DNA of 43,895 nucleotides from Ruminococcus sp. (GTDB lineage: Bacteria; Bacillota; Clostridia; Oscillospirales; Acutalibacteraceae): assembly GCA_017481885.1 (NCBI GenBank), contig JAFUOM010000049.1, forward strand, positions 1 through 43,895. The letters are read 5' to 3'. Below the pieces are notes generated by a model. It worked only from the letters and a program-made list of their open reading frames with translations. It did not search any database and was not told the origin of the DNA. Shown here piece after piece: positions 1 through 8,383 of the stretch. Position numbers and translations under genes: made by a program. Numbering within the stretch: the stretch's first letter is position 1; the number at the start of each line of letters is the position of its first letter.

Positions 1-329
1 GTAGATATTGTTTCGCTATTAATATCTACAGATTTTTCTATTTTTATAATTGGTTTGTTTTCAACAATAACAGGATAACTTCTGTCAACAACAGGAAGAA
101 CTAGTTCTGTTTCTGCAGATTCAGGTAAAGGTGTTTTTTCAATAATTTTTCCAACAGAAATACTTGCCCAATATGTATTTGTTGGTAGAGGAATGTTAGC
201 TTTTTCACAGGCTTCCTTAAGTTTTTGATATGGTACATCATACTTTTTTGCCGTTCTTGATGTTGAGTTTTCCCATATTTCGTTATATATTTCCTCTCTT
301 GTAAAAGTTGTCATTTTATACTTTGCCAA
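1..329 (-). CDS. HTH-like domain protein of unknown function (partial, C-terminus outside window)
   Basis: Only the first ~109 codons are present; the gene runs off the left edge on the minus strand. Residues ~15-55 read as a helix-turn-helix-like segment, with 'AKKYDVPYQKLKEACEK' followed by 'IPLPTNTYWASISVGK'. This resembles an N-terminal domain seen in many uncharacterised bacterial proteins, where a GYWAK..GK-type motif follows the helices. I chose the TTG at 327-329 because a GGAGG sits 8 nt upstream (338-342); the ATG at 312-314 has no such site. The role may be DNA binding, but that rests only on the HTH-like pattern. After the motif the sequence is low-complexity, proline/valine/isoleucine-rich. 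Confidence 0.55.
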   Translation of the reverse strand, partial: MAKYKMTTFTREEIYNEIWENSTSRTAKKYDVPYQKLKEACEKANIPLPTNTYWASISVGKIIEKTPLPESAETELVLPVVDRSYPVIVENKPIIKIEKSVDINSETIS

Positions 330-496
330 TATCTTTACCTCCTTTCGTAACTTAATAAAAAGTTCCCCTATATAAATACGATTTGTTGATATTTGTTTTA
401 CTGTTTGTAAGCATAGTTGGTTTACCTGTGCAAGCTGTGCCGTTAATAAAATAAATATTAATAAACTTCATATTTACCTCTACAGATTCTTACCCT

Positions 497-817
497 TTAA
501 TTACAATGATAGATTACTTCCTTGCCGTGAAGCTTAGCATATTCTATCTCTTTTCGAACAGACTCTCCGGTATATCCGCCGATGTTCAAAACATAAATTC
601 CATCGCTAATATCTATCTTATGATAATGAGCAAGTTCAAGTTTCTGCAACTCATCTGATGTTGGTTCATTACCGCCCACAACATAAATACATTGCAGAAT
701 ATTATATCCCTTTTGTGTTTCAAGAAAATATGCAATTTCTTTCATTTCTTTTTCAAATCGCATACTCCCACATAATGTATATGTCTTCATAACATCCCTC
801 GTCAAATTCGAATTCAT
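497..817 (-). CDS. Nucleoside 2-deoxyribosyltransferase-like protein
   Basis: A 106-residue protein. 'YTLCGSMRF' near the N-terminus and 'DGIYVLNIGGYTGESVRKEI' near the C-terminus match the glycine-rich fold and the conserved (S/G)DG..VLN....GES...E..YA pattern of small nucleoside 2-deoxyribosyltransferase-like proteins, often found in phages and mobile elements. The family exchanges or hydrolyses nucleobases of deoxynucleosides, or acts as a nucleotide-binding sensor; which applies here is not clear. The start overlaps the stop of the upstream MazG-like gene as ATGA (814-817), with AAGGAG just before it, so translation is coupled. An internal ATG at codon 10 is a possible alternative start. 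The neighbour supports a role in nucleotide pool sanitation. Confidence 0.65.
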   Translation of the reverse strand: MNSNLTRDVMKTYTLCGSMRFEKEMKEIAYFLETQKGYNILQCIYVVGGNEPTSDELQKLELAHYHKIDISDGIYVLNIGGYTGESVRKEIEYAKLHGKEVIYHCN

Positions 818-1149
818 AGGTCTCCTTGCAAGCGAACCAACGACCGTTTGGTTTCAAAACCTTCCGGATATCTTTTCTTTAGCTTATCTATATTTGCTTG
901 CATAATATCCTCTAATGGAATCTCCAACGCAGTGGCAGCTTCTGCTAAGTACCATGCAATATCACCAAGTTCTTTTGCTAAGTGTTCTTTATCTAGTTCG
1001 TGTCCCTGTGCCATCCATTTCCTTACGATGTCAATGGCTTCCCCAGATTCACCACACAAACCCATTACACTATTGATAAGAACATCCCTTTTACTTAATT
1101 CGGGATTCAACGTTGTCATTGCTAATTCTTGATACTCATTTATTTTCAA
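814..1149 (-). CDS. MazG-like nucleotide pyrophosphohydrolase
   Basis: A 111-residue all-helical protein. 'GLCGESGEAIDIVRKW' followed by 'KELGDIAWYLAEAA' gives the EXXE...EXXD metal-binding arrangement of the MazG/all-alpha NTP pyrophosphohydrolase superfamily, which hydrolyses (d)NTPs to monophosphates and PPi. The length is normal for a single-domain MazG-like protein. The start is TTG (1147-1149), supported by GGAGG 7 nt upstream; no better ATG exists. It is the first gene of a two-gene unit with the deoxyribosyltransferase-like gene. The substrate cannot be read from the sequence. Confidence 0.75.
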   Translation of the reverse strand: MKINEYQELAMTTLNPELSKRDVLINSVMGLCGESGEAIDIVRKWMAQGHELDKEHLAKELGDIAWYLAEAATALEIPLEDIMQANIDKLKKRYPEGFETKRSLVRLQGDL

Positions 1150-1436
1150 AGTAAGGCCTCCACAAACTCGATTTCATATATCTAAATCATATCACATCTA
1201 CACCAAAACCTCAACAACTCTCACAAAGCACGAGTGTCGGTTTTTATGTGTTATTTCGTATCTGTTCTTCACTTAATCAAACAAATCGCACACAGGGCAA
1301 AATAAGGCATCTTATCATTGATTCTGTCTGTTTCATAGATATATTAAACCACTCCAAAAATTTCTATTTACCATTTTTATATTTTTGTTGATTTTGGTAA
1401 ATAGTTATTTTATAATACACTTGAGGTGAAGTATTT
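1150..1436. other. Intergenic region between divergent genes
   Basis: 287 bp without a gene. It holds the upstream regions of the MazG-like gene (minus) and the AAA ATPase (plus). The plus-strand promoter lies at 1388-1416. An inverted pair ATTTACC (1366-1372) / GGTAAAT (1396-1402) overlaps that promoter and could be an operator. Confidence 0.5.
1388..1416 (+). promoter_or_regulatory. Sigma-A-type promoter of the AAA ATPase gene
   Basis: TTGATT (1388-1393), 17-bp spacer, perfect TATAAT (1411-1416). The predicted transcript starts about 14 nt before the ATG, just enough to include GAGGTGAA, so the leader would be very short. Confidence 0.6.
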
Positions 1437-2627
1437 ATGAAGCTTATAGAGAGAACTCTTTACTTGAAAAAACTGATAAATGTTATAGGTACACCTGACA
1501 TCAAGGTTATTACAGGCGTTCGCCGTAGTGGTAAATCAAAATTGCTTGAAGCTTTAAAGAAATACATTATAAACAGTATTCCCAATCATAATATAATTCA
1601 AATCAATTTCAATCTTCCTGAATATGATCATCTGCTTGAATACAAAGCATTATATGACCATATAAATGCAAACTATGAAGAAGGTAAGGAAAACTTCGTT
1701 CTCATAGATGAAGTTCCGATGTGCAATAATTTTGAGAAAGCGATAAATGGTTTACACGCCTCAGAAAAGTACGACATCTACATTACAGGTTCAAACGCAT
1801 TCTTACTGAGTTCTGACCTTGCTACACTTTTCACAGGCAGAACCTTTGAAATCAAGGTATACCCTTTCTCTTTCAAAGAATATATGCAGTATTTTGAATA
1901 CAGCGATAACTACTCTGCCTTCGACAAATATATGCTTGAAGGTGGTATGTCAGGCTCATATCTCTACAAAGATTCCGAAGCGAAATACGATTATATTGCT
2001 GATGTATTTGACACATTGATAGTGCGTGATATACGCCAAAAATATAAAATCCGTAATACTCAGCTTATGGAGAGAACCGTTGATTTTTTGATGGACAACA
2101 TTTCAAATCTTACATCAGCCAGAAATATTGCTAATGCGTTAAGCTCTGCAAAAGAAAAAGGGAACCATGTAACAATAAGCTCATATATTCAGTATCTTTG
2201 CAACGCCTTTGCTTTTTATAAAGTTCGTCGATACGATATCAAGGGTAAAAAATATCTTTCAACTAACGATAAATATTACCTGAGCGACCACACCTTCCGT
2301 TATGCAAAACTTGGCACAAAAAATATGGATTACGGCAGAGTAATTGAAAATATTGTCGCAATGGAGCTTTTACGTCGTGGCTATGAAGTGTATGTAGGTA
2401 TACTATATAAAAAAGAAATTGATTTTGTTGCAATAAAACGCAATGAAAAAATATATATTCAGGTTTCTGATAACATAAGTGATGAAGGCACTTTTGAGAG
2501 AGAAGTGTCACCACTACTGAAAATCAAAGATGCATATCCTAAAATGGTAATCGCTAGAACAAGAAACCCTGAATATCAACACGAAGGTATTAAAATAATT
2601 GATGTCTCAGATTGGTTATTAAACTAA
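1437..2627 (+). CDS. AAA family ATPase with C-terminal DUF4143 domain
   Basis: A 396-residue protein. Walker A is 'GVRRSGKSK' (~residues 26-34) and Walker B is 'NFVLIDEV' (~88-95). They are followed by the 'YITGSNAFLLSSDLATLFTG' sensor region and the 'FEIKVYPFSFKEY' segment typical of the AAA_14 family. The C-terminal third ('ENIVAMELLRRGYEVYVG', 'KEIDFVA') matches DUF4143, a restriction-endonuclease-like fold that often lacks catalytic residues. Such proteins are frequent, multi-copy and poorly understood in Clostridia and Bacteroidetes; roles in defence or stress have been suggested. The start is ATG with GAGGTGAAG upstream. It is monocistronic, with a near-identical 13-bp sequence (…GGTAAATA) on each side of the gene (1391-1403 and 2651-2663). 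Confidence 0.85.
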   Translation: MKLIERTLYLKKLINVIGTPDIKVITGVRRSGKSKLLEALKKYIINSIPNHNIIQINFNLPEYDHLLEYKALYDHINANYEEGKENFVLIDEVPMCNNFEKAINGLHASEKYDIYITGSNAFLLSSDLATLFTGRTFEIKVYPFSFKEYMQYFEYSDNYSAFDKYMLEGGMSGSYLYKDSEAKYDYIADVFDTLIVRDIRQKYKIRNTQLMERTVDFLMDNISNLTSARNIANALSSAKEKGNHVTISSYIQYLCNAFAFYKVRRYDIKGKKYLSTNDKYYLSDHTFRYAKLGTKNMDYGRVIENIVAMELLRRGYEVYVGILYKKEIDFVAIKRNEKIYIQVSDNISDEGTFEREVSPLLKIKDAYPKMVIARTRNPEYQHEGIKIIDVSDWLLN

Positions 2628-2682
2628 TTACCAAACTTGTCGTTTTTTCAATTTCGGTAAATACGAAACTACAACTCGTATA

Positions 2683-2709
2683 TCTTTGTTTATGCATATC
2701 AATTTTTGA
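2683..2709 (+). repeat. 27-bp exact direct repeat, copy 1
   Basis: This 27-bp sequence, centred on TTTATGCATATCAA, is found unchanged at 26167-26193 in the same orientation. Similarity continues weakly downstream (GCTCA...CTTTTAA). The two copies bracket 23.5 kb that includes the TIR operon and the mobilization genes. Confidence 0.75.
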
Positions 2710-2867
2710 CAGCTCACTATGAGACTTTTAACTTATTTGAATAAATAAACAGACACAAGTTGTCTGTAGCAAATGACTTGCGTCTCTGTTTTAAGTAAGC
2801 TAACATACAGAGGCTGAATGAAGTTTTTACAACGCAGTGAAAGTTCTCCCTGACCAGCAAAAAAACG

Positions 2868-2942
2868 TAACAAACGTGGCAGAATAACATCAATTAGCAT
2901 CATAGTAGCATCAACGATGGTAATACCGCCAACAGCAAATTC
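2868..2942 (-). pseudogene. Decayed dockerin-domain remnant
   Basis: On the minus strand the reading 'VGGITIVDATMMLIDVI' matches the core of the dockerin repeats elsewhere in this window ('GEVTIMDATAIQLHIA', 'GTITIIDATQIQLYIA'). The calcium-binding aspartates before it (normally GDVDGDG) are degraded and no full gene surrounds it. It probably remains from a dockerin gene lost by rearrangement next to the tRNA scar. Confidence 0.4.
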
Positions 2943-3000
2943 GCAACTAAGGCTTAACACTCGGGAAACTTTGACACGCACTCTTTTGAACCTTAACTTG

Positions 3001-3045
3001 CTCCAAAACCGCGTGCCGAGGGTTCGAGTCCTTCTGCCCCTGCCA
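3001..3045 (+). other. 3' half of a tRNA-Trp gene (candidate attachment site scar)
   Basis: Starting exactly at the anticodon loop (CTCCAAA, anticodon CCA), the sequence gives the anticodon 3' strand, a 5-nt variable loop, a T-arm (GAGGG-TTCGAGT-CCTTC, 3018-3034), a 7-nt acceptor strand TGCCCCT, discriminator G and an encoded CCA (3043-3045). The D-arm, the 5' acceptor strand and the 5' anticodon strand are absent: bases 2996-3000 cannot pair with 3008-3012. Integrases of integrative elements often recombine at tRNA 3' halves from the anticodon loop onward, leaving such a fragment at one end and an intact tRNA at the other. With this orientation the element would lie to the left. Confidence 0.7.
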
Positions 3046-3053
3046 AACGCGAA

Positions 3054-3105
3054 AAATCCGAACTCTATTACCGTAATAGGTGATGTGTTCGGATTTCTTG
3101 TTTTT
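3054..3105 (+). terminator. Rho-independent terminator after the tRNA-Trp fragment
   Basis: Stem AAATCCGAAC (3054-3063) / GTTCGGATTT (3087-3096) with a nested CTATTAC/GTAATAG hairpin, followed by CTTGTTTTT. It fits the original terminator of the tRNA-Trp gene. Confidence 0.65.
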
Positions 3106-3343
3106 ATATCACATTAAGTCTTGTTTATATTGTTTGTTTTTATTGTTCTTATTCAGCTTTCAATACATCTATAATCGCCTATGAATCCTTCGCTTGTAAA
3201 TATTAAGTAAAAAAGCACAAACACTTCTTTGGCCTGTTTTCAAGCGTTATCGATAATGAATACGAGTATAAAAACTGTGGAAACATTATACGCAATGGAT
3301 ATAGCATAGCACTTATACACATTCATCCAAATATTACATATCA

Positions 3344-3375
3344 AAAGGCAAGCAACATACATATTGCTTGCCTTT
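3344..3375 (-). terminator. Terminator of the TIR operon
   Basis: Perfect 12-bp stem AAAGGCAAGCAA (3344-3355) / TTGCTTGCCTTT (3364-3375) with an 8-nt loop, 49 bp beyond the stop of the last TIR gene. The minus-strand transcript continues with a short T run (TTTTGAT). Confidence 0.65.
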
Positions 3376-3423
3376 GCTTATTTAGTTATGATTACTCTAA
3401 TAATCATCCAACTAAGTGAACGT

Positions 3424-5976
3424 TTACTTCAATTCTATCCACATCGCTGGGCAAATTAGGTTAAAATCATTAACCATTTCTCCTCCACCCATTTCATTTA
3501 TTCTTTTACTATCAGAGATAGTGTCTGCTTCATCCGTTGATAAATCTGAAGAGCGTAACCAAGCGTATACAAAGTCATTTACACCTTGTGCCATTGCATA
3601 ATCTGTTGGTTCCCATGAAAATTCTCTTACATAACCATCGGTATCAACTCCAAAGTATTTCTCAAGTTCATATCCACTTAATATAAACACTTTATCCTGT
3701 GTAGATTTAGACACATTATAATCGACTTCATAATACTCATCATAACCGCCATTATCATAACCGCTATGCGATGGTACTGTAACTGTTGGAATCAAAGCTT
3801 GTTCTTTGCTTGAAAAAGCCGTATTAAAGAAATCTTCGTTCATCCAGGTGCGTAACGTGCAATCATCCCATGTAGAGCGTACCCTGATATTATTATACTG
3901 TTTAAAATCAAGAGCATATTTGCTTACTACAAGAATTCTATTATCCTTTTTCTCAAGTACCTTCCACTCGATGTCTTCCTTACCATTAGATTCATTATTA
4001 TCCTGCTCGTACGAACCAAATTTAACAGTACTACCTACCCATGCACTTTTGCATTTTCTCATATTATAATCGAATTTGAGTTCCTCTGCTCTTTGCGCAC
4101 TATCTTTATAATCACCAAGAGCTTCAAACGCTTCAAACGCATCCTGTGTTTTTTTGTTTTCTGCCAGTTTTACTGCCTCGTCGTACTGAATGGCTTTAAT
4201 TTGATCTGTGCTATCAGCATAATCTCCAAGATCCTCAAATGCAGCAATAGCTTCGTCTGTTTTACCTTCTTCTTTCAAAGCAACCGCATCATCATACTTG
4301 ATTGACAGGATTTTCTCTTCGCTATCTTTAAAGCCATCGAGTTCTTCAAAAGCGGCGATAGCCTCCTCAGATTTTCCTTCTTCCATTAGCACAACCGCTT
4401 TTTTATAATCACTATTAGGGATAATGTAAAAAGTCAAAAGGAAAACAAAAGCCACAAGAACACATATTATGGAAGCTACCAAAGCAAATATTTTTGCAGC
4501 TTTTTTCCTGCTTTCTTCAGCTTTCTTTTTTGCAATTACCGCTTGTTTCTCCTGCTCTATACGGTCCGATTCAGCTTTCTCTTCGAGTTTTTGTATATTA
4601 TCTTTGCATATTTTAATCTGGTCGTTAGCATCTTTAAAGCCACTTATTGAATTCAGAAGCAACAAAGCACTCTTACACTCATTTAAGTCATTTTTAGCTA
4701 TCTTGGATTTTGCCTCTTTTAAAACATTCTCTTTTCGAGTATTTTCGTTACGCTCTTTTATGTACTCGATGTCTGCTTTAAGTTTTGTTTTTAATTTATC
4801 ATCAGCGAAACGAACAGCTTTCTGATAATTGCTATTATTATCAAATGGATCGGAACAATTCTTGAGATTATCCTGCTTTTCGACTCTCAAGTCAGCCATA
4901 AGTTTACCGAGATAAGCATCAGGACACTCAGGGTCGAGATTTAACACCTGTTCGCAGAAATCGTCAGCTCGTTCCCACTCTCCATCTTCAAGGAACATAA
5001 ATGCACGTTTAAGCAAAGGTGCTGTGTTGTTGTTCGCAGGAGTTACCACAGTTTCTTTTACTAGTGTGGTTTTTGGTTCATCTGCGTGAGTGAGCTTTTT
5101 AATGCCTCGAATCAAATCCTGCATAAAACCAAGTTTTGACATATCCTGAGCCTGCAAGTGTGAAAACTCCTCAGGCAAGTCATAAGGGTCCATATCTTTG
5201 TAAGCAGGAATCAGGATTTTGTTAGCTCCTGATTTTATGTGAGTCAGGTATCTTGACCACTCGTTTTTCACCCATACTGCGTTGAAGTACTCCGGCTTTG
5301 TGCCAAGCACAACCATAACCTTTGAGCTGTTCAATGCCGCAAAAATATATGGTTCGTACGCTGTACCGAGCTTATCTTCGAGTGTAATTCGTGAGAAGAA
5401 CACCTTAAAACCCTCTTGGGTTAGCTGATGATAAAGGTCGTTTGCAAGAACGGAATCAGGTGTTCTGCGACCATTAGCATCAGTTTCTTTGTAACAAATA
5501 AACACATCGAAAGGTTCTTCGTTTTGCGAAATAGCGAGAATACCTTTCTGGATTTCATTTATAGCTTTCGCTTCATTTTCGTAAATCTGCTTTTGTGAAA
5601 CATCTGCATACTCCAGTGCTGACTTATAGTTTGCATCATCGAAAATTGATGTAAACTGAGCACGATTAACAGTTGGCACTCGCTTATGCGTAGCAGGGTC
5701 TTCGACATACTCGATACCATAGTGACACAGCACAAGTGACCAGTACGCTTCCGCATCAGTTGTATCAGTGTTCAGAATCTGCTCATAAATACCAATTGCC
5801 TTGTCAAAATCGTTGTTGCGACGGAAATGGTTAGCTCTGTCATAGAGATTAGCCTTTCTGTCGTCATCGAGTTTTGGCAAAGTCTGCTGTGTACCGCAAT
5901 ATATACATTCTGCTACGGTAGAAGCCCCATTTATCTCAAGGTCACCGCCGCACATTTTACATTTAAATATAGCCAT
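3424..5976 (-). CDS. Zinc-ribbon/TPR/TIR transmembrane protein with DUF6273-like ectodomain (paralog A)
   Basis: An 850-residue receptor-like protein. Order: zinc ribbon (C6, C9, C24, C27); helical/TPR region ~40-150; TIR domain ~155-300 beginning 'FDVFICYKETD'. E239 in 'WVKNEW' stands where NAD-cleaving TIR domains carry their catalytic glutamate. A second TPR-like and coiled-coil region follows (~320-490, K/E-rich), then one transmembrane helix (~496-519) preceded by lysines, which predicts N-in/C-out. Beyond it lie three TPR-like repeats ('EEGK.(D/E)EAIAAFE.L..(Y/F).DS', ~525-635) and a DUF6273-like domain ending 'CPAMWIELK'. The start is the ATG at 5974-5976 with AAGGGGAAG upstream; a longer frame to 6021 overlaps the preceding gene and lacks a site. 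It is the last gene of the operon. Whether the TIR is enzymatic or a scaffold is unknown. Confidence 0.85.
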   Translation of the reverse strand: MAIFKCKMCGGDLEINGASTVAECIYCGTQQTLPKLDDDRKANLYDRANHFRRNNDFDKAIGIYEQILNTDTTDAEAYWSLVLCHYGIEYVEDPATHKRVPTVNRAQFTSIFDDANYKSALEYADVSQKQIYENEAKAINEIQKGILAISQNEEPFDVFICYKETDANGRRTPDSVLANDLYHQLTQEGFKVFFSRITLEDKLGTAYEPYIFAALNSSKVMVVLGTKPEYFNAVWVKNEWSRYLTHIKSGANKILIPAYKDMDPYDLPEEFSHLQAQDMSKLGFMQDLIRGIKKLTHADEPKTTLVKETVVTPANNNTAPLLKRAFMFLEDGEWERADDFCEQVLNLDPECPDAYLGKLMADLRVEKQDNLKNCSDPFDNNSNYQKAVRFADDKLKTKLKADIEYIKERNENTRKENVLKEAKSKIAKNDLNECKSALLLLNSISGFKDANDQIKICKDNIQKLEEKAESDRIEQEKQAVIAKKKAEESRKKAAKIFALVASIICVLVAFVFLLTFYIIPNSDYKKAVVLMEEGKSEEAIAAFEELDGFKDSEEKILSIKYDDAVALKEEGKTDEAIAAFEDLGDYADSTDQIKAIQYDEAVKLAENKKTQDAFEAFEALGDYKDSAQRAEELKFDYNMRKCKSAWVGSTVKFGSYEQDNNESNGKEDIEWKVLEKKDNRILVVSKYALDFKQYNNIRVRSTWDDCTLRTWMNEDFFNTAFSSKEQALIPTVTVPSHSGYDNGGYDEYYEVDYNVSKSTQDKVFILSGYELEKYFGVDTDGYVREFSWEPTDYAMAQGVNDFVYAWLRSSDLSTDEADTISDSKRINEMGGGEMVNDFNLICPAMWIELK
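5070..5976 (-). repeat. Near-identical 5' module shared by paralogs A and B (copy in A)
   Basis: The first ~300 codons of paralogs A and B (zinc ribbon, TPR, TIR) are nearly identical at the DNA level, while their 3' halves differ. The matching copy is at ~7450-8357. This indicates a recent duplication or gene conversion. Boundaries are approximate. Confidence 0.75.
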
Positions 5977-6002
5977 TTTACTTCCCCTTATTTGTAAAAC
6001 AC

Positions 6003-8357
6003 TTACTTCAATTCTATCCACATTGCCGGGCGGACGCCGATATCTTTAGCAGTTCCAAACTCACCCTCATTTGCAGCAACACCTAAATAATCAACATTGA
6101 TCGTTCGGCATTTTCGATTATCCGGGTTTGTCCTAAGCCACCAATAACAATTACCATTATTGGCTCTATGTACACCTTGTTTTTCTGCATACTTAGTAGC
6201 TATACACTCTCGATCTTTCGTGTCCTTTAAATATTTATTCATTTCTTCATAGCTAAGTAAGAACACCTTATCTGTCGTAGTTTCCTCACTATTTTCATAA
6301 TCATCATGTTCAACAAATGATACTACTGACTCGGATATAGCTAAATCAAGAATTAGTTTTTCACCTTTTTTATTAAATGCTTTGCTCACAAAATTACTAT
6401 TCAACCATTTACGAAGATCGCTAGTTTCCCAAGTATAATCATCGTTTCCTAAATAAACAGGCTGACAATCAAGAACATACTCACTTAATACAAACATTTT
6501 GTCATCTTCAACATCCAGTACCCGCCACTCAATTGGTTCCTTTACAAAAAGAGAAAGAGCATCTTGCTCATAATACCCAAAGTAAATACTATCACCAACA
6601 CCGACATCACTAATAGATTTTTTTAATCTGTTCAATTGAACTGCTGGTAAAATAACCGTGTTAATTAGCATAGCCACAGCAATTACAAGGCATATTGAAG
6701 CTACTGAAATAACAGAAATTTTAGTGATAAGTTTCTTTTTTGTTTCGGCTTTTTTGCGTTCGCTTTCCGCCTTTTGTTCACGTTCTAAACGCTCAGCTTC
6801 TGCTTTTTCTTCGAGTTTTTGTATTTTTGCTTTACATTCTTGAAGCAGTTCATCAGCATCTTTGAAACCTTTTATCGACTCGAAAAGTGAAATGGCACTT
6901 TTAAGTATATGCATTTCATCTGTAGCCAGCTTTGATTTAGCATTATCCAGAATGGAGTCTTTACGTGCTGTTTCGGCTTTTTTCAGACACTCTTTTGAAA
7001 GCTTTTCGGCATCTTTATACTGAGGTATCTGTGCAAAAATTGATGATGCTCTTTTGTACTCGCTTTCAGTGGTATCAGAATTATAAATCGCATAACCGCT
7101 ATTGTAGATTCCATCAAGTCTAGCGTTTTCGTTACGCTCTTTTATGTACTCGATGTCTGCTTTGAGTTTTGCTTTTAATTTATCATCAGCGAAACGTAGT
7201 GCTTTTTGATAATTGTTATTCTTATCAAACGGACCAGAACAATTCTTGAGATTATCCTGCTTTTTGACTTTCAAGTCAGCCATAAGTTTACCGAGGTATG
7301 CATCTGCGCACTCAGGGTCAAGGTCGAGCACCTTTTCGCAATACTCGTTTGCAGAAGTCCAATCCCCATCTTCAAGGAACATAAATGCACGTTTAAGCAG
7401 TGCTGCTGTGTTGTTCGCAGAAGTTACCACAGTTTCTTTTACTACTGTTGTTTTAGGCTCATCTGCGCGAGTGAGTTTTTTGATGCCTCGAATCAAATCC
7501 TGCATAAAGCCAAGTTTTGACATATCTTGTGCTTGCAGGTGTGAAAACTCCTCAGGCAAGTCATAAGGATCCATATCTTTGTAAGCAGGAATCAGAATTT
7601 TGTTAGCTCCTGATTTTATGAGAGTCAGGTATCTTGACCATTCGTTTTTCACCCATACTGCGTTGAAGTACTCCGGTTTTGTGCCAAGCACAACCATAAC
7701 CGTTGAGCTGTTCAATGCAGCGAAAATATATGGCTCATACGCTGTACCGAGTTTATCTTCAAGAGTAATACGAGAGAAGAATACCTTGAAACCCTCTTGG
7801 GTTAGCTGATGATAAAGGTCGTTTGCAAGAACTGAATCAGGAGTTCTGCGACCATTAGCATCTGTTTCTTTGTAGCAGATAAACACATCGAAAGGTTCTT
7901 CGTTTTGCGAAATAGCGAGAATACCTTTTTGGATTTCATTTATAGCTTTCGCTTCATTTTCGTAAATCTGCTTTTGCGAAGCATCTGCATACTCCAGTGC
8001 TGACTTATAGTTTGCATCATCGAAAATTGATGTAAACTGAGCACGATTAACTGTTGGCACACGCTTATGAGTAGCAGGGTCTTCGACATACTCAATACCA
8101 TAGTGACACAGCACAAGTGACCAGTACGCTTCCGCATCAGTTGTATCAGTGTTCAGAATCTGCTCATAAATACCCATTGCCTTGTCAAAATCATTGTTGC
8201 GACGGAAATGGTTAGCTCTGTCATAAAGATTAGCCTTTCTGTCGTCATCGAGTTTTGGCAAAGTCTGCTGTGTACCGCAATATATACATTCAGCTACGGT
8301 AGAAGCCTCATTTATATCAAGGTCTCCACCGCACATCTTACATTTAAAAATTGCCAT
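6003..8357 (-). CDS. Zinc-ribbon/TPR/TIR transmembrane protein with DUF6273-like ectodomain (paralog B)
   Basis: 784 residues. Zinc ribbon C6/C9/C24/C27; TPR-like ~40-150; TIR ~155-300 with candidate catalytic E239 ('WVKNEW'). A TPR-like and coiled-coil region (~320-540) includes '(Q/G)(Y/F)KDA(E/D)' repeat ends and a K/E/R-rich helix. The transmembrane helix is ~545-572. The ectodomain (~575-784) is a DUF6273-like domain without the extra TPR repeats of paralogs A and C; it has 'EWRVLDVEDDKMFVLSEYVLD', 'YWWLRTN' and 'GVRPAMWIELK'. The N-terminal half is almost identical to paralog A, but the ectodomain is clearly diverged, consistent with sensing a different ligand (inference). The start is ATG with AAGGGGTAG upstream. 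It lies 26 bp from each neighbouring gene, with the same spacer sequence. Confidence 0.85.
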   Translation of the reverse strand: MAIFKCKMCGGDLDINEASTVAECIYCGTQQTLPKLDDDRKANLYDRANHFRRNNDFDKAMGIYEQILNTDTTDAEAYWSLVLCHYGIEYVEDPATHKRVPTVNRAQFTSIFDDANYKSALEYADASQKQIYENEAKAINEIQKGILAISQNEEPFDVFICYKETDANGRRTPDSVLANDLYHQLTQEGFKVFFSRITLEDKLGTAYEPYIFAALNSSTVMVVLGTKPEYFNAVWVKNEWSRYLTLIKSGANKILIPAYKDMDPYDLPEEFSHLQAQDMSKLGFMQDLIRGIKKLTRADEPKTTVVKETVVTSANNTAALLKRAFMFLEDGDWTSANEYCEKVLDLDPECADAYLGKLMADLKVKKQDNLKNCSGPFDKNNNYQKALRFADDKLKAKLKADIEYIKERNENARLDGIYNSGYAIYNSDTTESEYKRASSIFAQIPQYKDAEKLSKECLKKAETARKDSILDNAKSKLATDEMHILKSAISLFESIKGFKDADELLQECKAKIQKLEEKAEAERLEREQKAESERKKAETKKKLITKISVISVASICLVIAVAMLINTVILPAVQLNRLKKSISDVGVGDSIYFGYYEQDALSLFVKEPIEWRVLDVEDDKMFVLSEYVLDCQPVYLGNDDYTWETSDLRKWLNSNFVSKAFNKKGEKLILDLAISESVVSFVEHDDYENSEETTTDKVFLLSYEEMNKYLKDTKDRECIATKYAEKQGVHRANNGNCYWWLRTNPDNRKCRTINVDYLGVAANEGEFGTAKDIGVRPAMWIELK

Positions 8358-8383
8358 TTTACTACCCCTTATTTATAAAGCAC

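Larger units (their letters stand above)
2628..3423. other. Long non-coding stretch with gene relics and an integration-site scar
   Basis: About 800 bp with no intact gene. It contains one copy of a 27-bp direct repeat (2683-2709), a decayed dockerin coding remnant (~2868-2942), the 3' half of tRNA-Trp (3001-3045) with a terminator (3054-3105), and the terminator closing the TIR operon (3344-3375). The remainder (3106-3340) shows nothing recognisable. Confidence 0.6.

Noticed and set aside
2941..3045. A complete tRNA gene ending at 3045
   Set aside because: Upstream bases do not form the acceptor 5' strand, D-arm or anticodon 5' strand; only the 3' half is tRNA-like.
5977..6021. Upstream extension of paralog A by 15 codons
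   Set aside because: It overlaps the stop of paralog B, has no ribosome site, and the paralogs all begin at the MAxxKCKMCGG position.
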